From Bacteroidales bacterium (GTDB taxonomy: Bacteria > Bacteroidota > Bacteroidia > Bacteroidales > JAADJA01): DNA of 12,606 bases. Below are positions 1 to 5,599 of the stretch, in pieces. The stretch covers positions 1-12,606 of the forward strand of contig JAIOTR010000015.1 of assembly GCA_021106665.1 (NCBI GenBank). Reading direction: 5' to 3'. The notes under the pieces are model-generated. The model searched no databases. It saw nothing but the letters and a program-made list of their open reading frames with translations, and was not told the DNA's origin. The position numbers and the translations under genes were made by a program. The number at the start of each line of letters is the position of its first letter. Position 1 is the first letter of the stretch.

Positions 1-1684
1 CATGATCGGATTGGTTTCCATAACCCGTATAAATTACTTCATCATCCGAATTGGGATCAATAAATAAATATTTAAAGCTATCGTTTTCTGGTCCCATATA
101 TACATTCTCCCAATTTGTCCCACTATCTGTTGTTCTATATATCATTGATTCCCATCCATTGTTACCAAAATTATTTCCGCCAATAAACAACAAGGAATCA
201 TTGGTTTCAGAAGCTACCAATGCATAAATTTGGGTTTCAAAAACACTACCGATATTGGGTCCCGTATTTTCCCATGTCACGCCACCATCTGTTGATTTAT
301 ATAAACCCTCTTGAGCAATTGATGAAGGGCCGTTGGACCATGCATACAATGTTTCATCTGCTCCAAAAGTAACCTGAGAAAATCTTGTACCCGGCAACCC
401 TTCAACCAATTGCCATGTGTCACCTCCATCATTACTTAAATAGCAGCCACCGGAATTTTCAGCTTCGAAACCAACAAAAATATTCATTGGGTCATTTGGG
501 TTAACCTCAACATCATCGGTTTGCAATGTTGCAATACCTTTATTGGCAAATTCCCAGTTTAAAGCAGCATCCTCACTCTTACAAACAGCAAGGCTTAAAA
601 ATCCAGCATAGATAACATCGGTGTTTCCCGGTTCAAATAAAAGGCAACGTGCTGCCCCATTATCTCCGGCGCCTGAAGTATTAAAATTCCAGGTTATTCC
701 ACCATTCAAAGTGAAATAAACACCATCACCTTCTGAAGCCACATACATTTTGTCGGTATTGGTAGGATCAATGAGAATTGCATTGGATACCTTGTTAGGA
801 AAGTTTGTGGAGATATTCTGCCAGCTTTGGCCGTAATTTTCTGTTTTATAAATACCCATTATCTGACCACCAAACAATTGACCCCCTGCAATATAAACAT
901 CCTGCTCCGAAATTGTCAGCTTGTTGTAAGGCTTCCCAACAGGAAGATTCCCTGTCCGGTTTTCCCATGTAGCGCCACCATTAAAAGTAGCAACCACAGC
1001 CGCATTACTAAAACTTTCATTTCCGATAGCAAAGATCACCTGGCTGTCATCCGGATCAACCATAAGATTTACGACTGACCACCCCAATGGTAAAACACTT
1101 GTCATATTAAAATAAGTCCAGCTATCACCACCGTCAATTGATTTAACAATGGCATAATTTGATGATCCCCCTGCTACTGTTAAACCCATATAGACTATAT
1201 TGGGATCATTTGGATCGATGGTTATGTCATTTCCGGCACCATTGACAGGGATAGATTTTTGTTCCCAGGTTTCCCCGCCGTCGGTGGAGCGAAAGATTTT
1301 GTAATAGGAATAAGGTCCGGCAGCATAAATTACTCCATTGCTGGCGGCTTCAAAAGTCCCGATACCGGAAGGGGAGAGGTTTAACAAATCCTCGATGAAT
1401 ACCCATGTTTGTCCACCATCAATACTTTTATATGGAATTCCGGCCGCAGCAAAAACAACATCCGTATTCAGCGGGTTTACAGCTATATCGAATACATCCC
1501 CACCATATGGGCCTATGGATGTCCATTCATTGGCATCTTTTAATTGATCTAACTGTTCGAATATTTTATGATTTTTAATGGAGCGGCTTGTAAATCCAAA
1601 CTCATCCATTTGGTTTTGATTAGTTTGACCCAAAACCGACAAGCTGATCGAAAAAATAAAAAGAAAAATAATTACTCTGTTCAT
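1..1684 (-). CDS. Secreted Asp-box (BNR) beta-propeller protein, N-terminal 561 residues; 3' end outside window
   Basis: The reading frame opens at ATG 1684-1682 and stays open to the left edge, so the C-terminus is missing. Residues 1-19 form a signal peptide (hydrophobic core VIIFLFIF, ending SVLG) with Gln20 at the predicted mature N-terminus. Ten Asp-box-like motifs of the form S/T-x-D/N-x-G-x-T/S-W recur at about residues 87-94, 133-140, 182-189, 233-240, 281-288, 325-332, 370-377 (degenerate, SEDAALNW), 417-424, 464-471 and 518-525. The spacing is a regular 44-51 residues, and many are preceded by a strand such as DPNDPNIVYMG. This is the blade pattern of sortilin/VPS10-like and sialidase-like beta-propellers. 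Such proteins are typically secreted or surface-bound in Bacteroidota, often with a C-terminal T9SS tail, which I expect but cannot see. Substrate is unknown, and enzymatic activity cannot be assumed because Asp-boxes are structural turns. The gene is divergent from the multiheme cytochrome across 110 bp. Confidence 0.93.
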   Translation of the reverse strand, partial: MNRVIIFLFIFSISLSVLGQTNQNQMDEFGFTSRSIKNHKIFEQLDQLKDANEWTSIGPYGGDVFDIAVNPLNTDVVFAAAGIPYKSIDGGQTWVFIEDLLNLSPSGIGTFEAASNGVIYAAGPYSYYKIFRSTDGGETWEQKSIPVNGAGNDITIDPNDPNIVYMGLTVAGGSSNYAIVKSIDGGDSWTYFNMTSVLPLGWSVVNLMVDPDDSQVIFAIGNESFSNAAVVATFNGGATWENRTGNLPVGKPYNKLTISEQDVYIAGGQLFGGQIMGIYKTENYGQSWQNISTNFPNKVSNAILIDPTNTDKMYVASEGDGVYFTLNGGITWNFNTSGAGDNGAARCLLFEPGNTDVIYAGFLSLAVCKSEDAALNWEFANKGIATLQTDDVEVNPNDPMNIFVGFEAENSGGCYLSNDGGDTWQLVEGLPGTRFSQVTFGADETLYAWSNGPSSIAQEGLYKSTDGGVTWENTGPNIGSVFETQIYALVASETNDSLLFIGGNNFGNNGWESMIYRTTDSGTNWENVYMGPENDSFKYLFIDPNSDDEVIYTGYGNQSDH

Positions 1685-1721
1685 GATGTTAAATTTTTAA
1701 GATAGATAATAAATTACCCCT

Positions 1722-1729
1722 CAAATATA
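1722..1729 (-). promoter_or_regulatory. Candidate -7 promoter box for the Asp-box gene
   Basis: On the minus strand this reads TATATTTG, an exact match to the Bacteroidota TAnnTTTG -7 element, 37 bp upstream of the ATG at 1684. A TTTG lies 16 bp further upstream (1746-1749, minus strand), slightly closer than the usual -33 spacing. AT-rich DNA yields such matches by chance, so the position relative to the start is the main support. Confidence 0.45.
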
Positions 1730-1781
1730 AATATATATTTCATACCAAAGTGAACAGGAATAATAATTAGATAAAAACTTG

Positions 1782-1789
1782 TATTTTTG
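1782..1789 (+). promoter_or_regulatory. Candidate -7 promoter box directly before the cytochrome start
   Basis: TATTTTTG matches TAnnTTTG exactly and ends only 5 bp before the GTG at 1795. Transcription normally begins a few bases after this element, so the mRNA would begin at or next to the start codon, making it leaderless or nearly so. No convincing -33 TTG is visible at the expected distance upstream. Confidence 0.4.
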
Positions 1790-1794
1790 AACAC

Positions 1795-3762
1795 GTGAAA
1801 CCACATAATATCACATATAAATCAGTATTATTTCTTTTTGTGATCCTTATATTAACCCTTTTTATTTGGAAAACACCAGATGCTGAATTGATATACAGCG
1901 ATCAAAAAGGTTATCTGAATTTGCATGACAGTGTTAAGTATGTGGGTATGCATATTTGCAAGGAATGTCATTTCGATATTTACAAGACCTATTTAAGAAC
2001 AGGAATGGGAATGTCGTTCGATACAGCCAATAAAACCAAAAGCGCCGCAGTAATTGGTACTGATTCTGTTTTATTTGATCCTTTTAGGAATTTACATTAT
2101 AAACCCTCCTGGAATTTCGACACGCTTAGAATTGAAGAATACAGGTTAAGTGGTGGTGATAAATTACATGCGAGAGAAGAAAAGGTTGATTACATAATAG
2201 GATCGGGGCAACACACCAATTCGCATATCTTTTTATCCGGTCGATATGCTTATCAGACCCCTTTTACTTTTTATACGCAGGATAGCCTTTTTGATTTCCC
2301 ACCCGGATTTAAAGACGGCCATAATTCAAGGTTCTCTAGAAAAATCGGTCTGGAATGTATGTCATGCCACAATGGATTTCCTGATTTTGTGCTTGGTTCA
2401 GAGAATAAATACAGCCATATTCCTGATGGTATTGATTGTGAGCGATGCCATGGGCCAGGGGAGGTTCATGTGAATTTTAAAAAGTCCGGTTTTATTATCG
2501 ATACCGCAATATATATTGATTTTAGCATAGTAAATCCAGCCAAACTCAATCCTAAATTACAGATAGATATATGTGCAAGATGTCATTTACAGGGAACGAT
2601 GATTTTAAAACCCGGGAAAAGTTTTTACGACTTTAAACCCGGTATGCTTCTCACAGAAGTGATGGATATATTCATGCCACTTTTTGAAGGTGGGAAAGAA
2701 GATTTTATCATGGCATCTCATCTTGAGCGCTTGGTGCAAAGCACCTGTTATATTGAATCCGGCGGACAGTTCAGTTGCAGCAATTGCCATAATCCGCATA
2801 TCTCAAGGTTGGAAACCAATAGGGAAATATATAATAAGTTTTGTTTGGATTGCCATGATGCCGGGAGAGATTATTGTTCAGTCCCAAAAGACGACATTAT
2901 CCTTAATAACAATGACTGTGTGTTATGTCATATGAGGGAATCAGGTAGTCGTGACATTCCACATGTTAAAATTCATGATCATAAAATATCCAAACCACCA
3001 ACTGAAGAACAGCTCAATGAAGATAAGGTTTTTAAAGGCATGGTCTCTATTAATAATCCCTATACTGATAGTTTAACAATTGCACGTGGATACCTGTTGG
3101 AATATGAATCTTACCATCCCGATCACAATTATCTTGATTCTGCTGCCAGCTATTTGAACCTGGTGAACATCCCCGATAGCAATTATTATTTTAATGCTGT
3201 TATTAATTTATACTTTTTAAAAAAAGATCACCGGAATATTATTTCATTGGTTGAACAAAAGGGGGTAAAAGAAACACTGGAAAGTCAATTAACAACAAAG
3301 GATTACAGCAACTATGATGCATGGACAAGCTATAGGATTGGACAAGCATACGAAAGCATAAACAATAATTTGATAGCTAATTATTTTTACGAAAATGCAA
3401 TTGAACTTGCAAAATATAACCTTGAGTTCCAAAATAAATATGGAAGCTTATTGGTAAAAATGGGAAAATTCAACAAAGCAAAACAAACCTTTGAGTTTAT
3501 TATTTCAGAAGATCCTGATTATACATCAGCATATGTAAACCTGGGATTTGTCTGGATGAATTTAAAAGATATCAATGGTGCAAAAGAATGTTTTGAAACA
3601 GCCATAAATCTCGATCCCGACCACATCCAGGGGCTGGTGAACCTGGCAGGTTTATATATGCTGGAAATGAACAATGCTAAGGCAAAAGAACTGCTTGACA
3701 GGGTGTTTGCTATTGATCCTGAAAATACTATGGCCAGAAATATATTAGCGCAATTGAGATGA
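1795..3762 (+). CDS. Heptaheme c-type cytochrome with C-terminal TPR repeats
   Basis: The 655-residue protein starts with a hydrophobic segment at about residues 10-25 that acts as a signal anchor or signal peptide and places the rest in the periplasm, where c-heme is attached. Seven CxxCH heme-binding motifs are visible: CKECH 55-59, CMSCH 188-192, CERCH 215-219, CARCH 260-264, CSNCH 328-332, CLDCH 350-354 and CVLCH 375-379. Flanking phrases such as IDCERCHGPGEVHV and SCSNCHNPH fit the cytochrome c554-like multiheme family found fused to TPRs in Acidobacteria, Planctomycetes and Bacteroidota; the family's physiological role is unsettled. About four TPR units occupy residues 511-644, ending in the typical LDPDH/IDPEN turns, and probably bind a partner protein. 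The start is GTG at 1795: the frame is closed upstream at 1768 and the next Met (51) would remove the export segment. Electron transfer is inferred from the hemes; donor and acceptor are not identifiable. No cytochrome maturation genes are nearby. Confidence 0.93.
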   Translation: MKPHNITYKSVLFLFVILILTLFIWKTPDAELIYSDQKGYLNLHDSVKYVGMHICKECHFDIYKTYLRTGMGMSFDTANKTKSAAVIGTDSVLFDPFRNLHYKPSWNFDTLRIEEYRLSGGDKLHAREEKVDYIIGSGQHTNSHIFLSGRYAYQTPFTFYTQDSLFDFPPGFKDGHNSRFSRKIGLECMSCHNGFPDFVLGSENKYSHIPDGIDCERCHGPGEVHVNFKKSGFIIDTAIYIDFSIVNPAKLNPKLQIDICARCHLQGTMILKPGKSFYDFKPGMLLTEVMDIFMPLFEGGKEDFIMASHLERLVQSTCYIESGGQFSCSNCHNPHISRLETNREIYNKFCLDCHDAGRDYCSVPKDDIILNNNDCVLCHMRESGSRDIPHVKIHDHKISKPPTEEQLNEDKVFKGMVSINNPYTDSLTIARGYLLEYESYHPDHNYLDSAASYLNLVNIPDSNYYFNAVINLYFLKKDHRNIISLVEQKGVKETLESQLTTKDYSNYDAWTSYRIGQAYESINNNLIANYFYENAIELAKYNLEFQNKYGSLLVKMGKFNKAKQTFEFIISEDPDYTSAYVNLGFVWMNLKDINGAKECFETAINLDPDHIQGLVNLAGLYMLEMNNAKAKELLDRVFAIDPENTMARNILAQLR

Positions 3763-3851
3763 TTTTTTGTAATTGATTGTTGCTTAACCTTTACCATGTT
3801 TTAAAACCGGCTTCTTTACCCTCTCCCTAAGGCCTGTATATTAGAGATCTT

Positions 3852-3859
3852 TATGTTTG
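3852..3859 (+). promoter_or_regulatory. Candidate -7 promoter box upstream of the 212-residue exported protein
   Basis: TATGTTTG matches TAnnTTTG, 57 bp before the ATG at 3917. No -33 TTG is seen at normal distance. It lies in the 154-bp gap after the cytochrome gene, which shows no clear terminator, so readthrough from the cytochrome gene is also possible. Confidence 0.35.
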
Positions 3860-3916
3860 AAAATTATTTTATCAACAACTATAACCTTTCCAAAAACCTA
3901 TCGTTTAATAATTTAA

Positions 3917-4555
3917 ATGAAGGTTACAATTCGGATATTAACTGTCGTTATCATCCTGCTTCCGCTATCGGAGATATTTCTGGTAAGCCGGGCTACCTTT
4001 ATTGATTATTCAAACAAATGGCGCGAGATCGAGATAAAAAAAGGCAATCATTCTTACTATCCTTCTGTTCACTTTATTTACAACCTTAAGCAAACGGAAT
4101 TTCAGTTCAGAGCCAATGAAAGTTGGTACTACCCTGAACCGGAAAGAAATGGATGGAGTAAATTAAGGGGGTTTTCAATGGGTTTGCATCACGACCATGG
4201 TTCAGTACGATTGGTCTATAAATGTGTTGATGACACACTGCTTCTTATAGGTGGTTATTGCTACGTAAACGGAGTCCATCCCAATGATGGGGTTGGGCAA
4301 CAGGCAACAATCGATACAATTGAAATAGATGAAATCTATCATTGTCTGATAAAGCATGAGGACAGGAAATTTAAATTTTATTTTGGAGATAAATACTGGG
4401 AGTGTTATGCGGGCGAAAATCCATCATGGGGATACATGTTGAATCCGTTTATTGGCGGAGTCTATACCCTGAAGCACGATTGGAAAATTGAAATTTTCGA
4501 TATTAAAGAAAAATTCCAGGATGATTCACTTCAGGCATTCGAACCACGTCTTTAG
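3917..4555 (+). CDS. Unrecognised exported or membrane-anchored protein, 212 residues
   Basis: I do not recognise this protein with confidence. Residues 5-23 form a hydrophobic export segment after a short basic start (MKVTIR); no clear signal peptidase site or lipobox cysteine follows, so it may be an uncleaved anchor with the rest outside the cytoplasm. The mature part is rich in aromatic residues and alternating hydrophobic positions, as in a beta-sandwich, for example around LRGFSMGLHHDHGSVRLVYK and KFKFYFGDKYWECYAG. A His-rich HHDH at 91-94 could bind a metal, but that is speculative. There are four cysteines (103, 115, 143, 163). The closing stretch FIGGVYTLKHDWKIEI resembles the end of small conserved Bacteroidota proteins of unknown function. 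The ATG at 3917 is the only start that keeps the hydrophobic segment with a basic N-terminus. No operon partner can be assigned. Confidence 0.8.
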   Translation: MKVTIRILTVVIILLPLSEIFLVSRATFIDYSNKWREIEIKKGNHSYYPSVHFIYNLKQTEFQFRANESWYYPEPERNGWSKLRGFSMGLHHDHGSVRLVYKCVDDTLLLIGGYCYVNGVHPNDGVGQQATIDTIEIDEIYHCLIKHEDRKFKFYFGDKYWECYAGENPSWGYMLNPFIGGVYTLKHDWKIEIFDIKEKFQDDSLQAFEPRL

Positions 4556-4688
4556 CTGAATAACCTTATCCCTGCTGACGATAATTTCTTTTTTAAATCC
4601 TTCCATTGAAAAATCAATGATGTATTGAAGCTCATGGGATTTCCTAGTATGCTATATGTTTATTGTTATTACTGTGTTAATTCCCAAA
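4556..4688. other. Intergenic stretch without a recognised element
   Basis: This is the first part of the 235-bp gap between the exported protein and the cold shock gene. I see only a short hairpin (CATTGA 4604-4609 with TCAATG 4614-4619, loop AAAA) without a T-tract, which is too weak to call a terminator. The remainder of the gap holds direct repeats and the cold shock promoter. Confidence 0.5.
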
Positions 4689-4711
4689 TAAATATTACGG
4701 CTAAATATTAC
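4689..4711. repeat. 10-bp direct repeat upstream of the cold shock promoter
   Basis: TAAATATTAC occurs at 4689-4698 and again at 4702-4711, with starts 13 bp apart, ending just before the candidate -33 TTG. The location suits an operator or upstream activator element, but AT-rich sequence can produce short repeats by chance. Confidence 0.4.
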
Positions 4712-4715
4712 ACAC

Positions 4716-4749
4716 TTGGTAATTTGTTAAAAATATTATATTACCTTTG
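4716..4749 (+). promoter_or_regulatory. Promoter of the cold shock gene
   Basis: TACCTTTG at 4742-4749 is a perfect TAnnTTTG -7 box, and its continuation TACCTTTGCGCCC has the look of strong Bacteroidota promoters. A TTG at 4716-4718 lies 23 bp upstream, at the long end of the accepted spacing; TTTG at 4723-4726 is an alternative but too close. Transcription would start near 4756, leaving an AT-rich leader of about 35 nt and no Shine-Dalgarno. Confidence 0.6.
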
Positions 4750-4790
4750 CGCCCTTATTTATTCACATTTTTTTAAATTATAACACAACA

Positions 4791-4982
4791 ATGAAAACAG
4801 GTAAAGTAAAATTCTTTAATGCATCCAAAGGATTTGGATTCATTATTGATGACGAAGATGGCAAAGATTATTTTGTACATGTTTCAGGATTAATTGATGA
4901 AGTCAGAGATGAAGATGAAGTAACATTTGAGCTCAAAGAAGGAAAAAAAGGTTTAAACGCAGTTGACGTTAAATTAGCTTAG
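4791..4982 (+). CDS. CspA-family cold shock protein
   Basis: A complete single cold-shock domain of 63 residues, close to the usual 65-70. It is a five-stranded OB-fold that binds single-stranded RNA or DNA in the cytoplasm and typically acts as an RNA chaperone during cold shock or growth transitions. RNP1 is KGFGFI at residues 13-18 and RNP2 is YFVHV at 27-31; the N-terminal GKVKFFN is also typical. The body is acidic (DDEDGKD, DEVRDEDEV), as is common in this family. The gene is monocistronic: its own promoter lies about 41 bp upstream of the ATG and a strong hairpin follows 29 bp after the stop. Cold induction is plausible but not shown by sequence alone; constitutive csp homologues exist. 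Confidence 0.97.
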   Translation: MKTGKVKFFNASKGFGFIIDDEDGKDYFVHVSGLIDEVRDEDEVTFELKEGKKGLNAVDVKLA

Positions 4983-5011
4983 TATACATCATTATTTAAT
5001 TCAGAAAATTT

Positions 5012-5040
5012 AAAGCTCAACATATTGTTGAGCTTTTTTT
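5012..5040 (+). terminator. Rho-independent terminator after the cold shock gene
   Basis: A perfect 11-bp stem (AAAGCTCAACA 5012-5022 with TGTTGAGCTTT 5026-5036) encloses a TAT loop and runs into seven Ts at 5034-5040. On the minus strand the same hairpin is followed only by a weak T-rich stretch, so it may also stop the convergent gene that ends at 5064, less efficiently. Confidence 0.9.
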
Positions 5041-5063
5041 GTTTTAATAAATACAATTTTTAT

Positions 5064-5369
5064 TTAATCATTGTCGCCCTCACCCTGTTCAATATCTTCT
5101 TTAGCATCCTTGATCGCTTCTTTTTCTGCTTCTTTATCTAATATAGATTCATCCAATTTATCACTTTTAGCATCAACCTTCACTTCAATCTTCACGAGAT
5201 AAGATACATTCTCCAATTCAAGGTTAATGGCATGGAAGGTATCACCATTTGGTTTAACTATCTTTTTTACATGGTCTTTCCATCCATCAGGATATTCTTC
5301 CGACAGTTCTTCAAGTGCATCTTCAGGTAAATCCTCAAACTTTATAACTTTTCTGATTTTCTTCTCCAT
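5064..5369 (-). CDS. Small acidic protein of unknown function, 101 residues
   Basis: I choose the ATG at 5369-5367 (protein start MEKKIRKVIKF) rather than the in-frame ATG at 5444. The extra 25 residues have a different, non-acidic character, and a candidate promoter box (5442-5449) overlaps the upstream ATG. The first 66 residues or so look folded: a helix around DLPEDALEELSEEYPDG, then strands DTFHAINLELEN and SYLVKIEVKVD. The last 35 are highly charged and probably disordered or a long helix (DKEAEKEAIKDAKEDIEQ). No signal peptide or membrane segment is present, so it is cytoplasmic. The EEYPDGW phrase resembles small conserved Bacteroidota hypothetical proteins; no function can be assigned. 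It converges with the cold shock gene and is divergent from the CotH gene. Confidence 0.75.
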   Translation of the reverse strand: MEKKIRKVIKFEDLPEDALEELSEEYPDGWKDHVKKIVKPNGDTFHAINLELENVSYLVKIEVKVDAKSDKLDESILDKEAEKEAIKDAKEDIEQGEGDND

Positions 5370-5441
5370 GATCAAATTTTGAATATGCAATACTAATTCA
5401 AATATTAATTTAAACGAATAATTGTTAGAAAATTTATTTCT

Positions 5442-5449
5442 CAAAGTTA
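5442..5449 (-). promoter_or_regulatory. Candidate -7 promoter box of the small acidic protein gene
   Basis: The minus strand reads TAACTTTG, matching TAnnTTTG, 72 bp upstream of the chosen ATG. Transcription would start around 5435, downstream of the alternative ATG at 5444, which argues against that longer form. No clear -33 TTG is visible at normal spacing. Confidence 0.4.
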
Positions 5450-5494
5450 ACCATAAGAATTAATATGATACTTATCAATACCAATAAATTGAAC

Positions 5495-5502
5495 TAAATT
5501 TG
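5495..5502 (+). promoter_or_regulatory. Candidate -7 promoter box upstream of the CotH gene
   Basis: TAAATTTG matches TAnnTTTG and would give a leader of about 90 nt before the ATG at 5600. No -33 TTG lies at the expected distance, and the region is very AT-rich, so this is a weak call. Confidence 0.3.
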
Positions 5503-5599
5503 TTTAAATTAGCTGGTTAATACAACGATTGTTAGCAAAATATTGTCTGATAAATTGTTAGGGATAAATAAATATTAGAAAATTTAATACTAAATAATT

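Noticed and set aside
827..1547. Plus-strand open frames at 827-1078 and 1338-1547
   Set aside because: They lie antisense to the long minus-strand Asp-box gene, whose reading frame has a signal peptide and ten repeated motifs. The plus-strand translations show no domain or composition of a real protein.
4604..4619. CATTGA-AAAA-TCAATG hairpin as terminator of the 212-residue protein gene
   Set aside because: It has only six AT-rich base pairs and no T-tract follows, so it is too weak to call.
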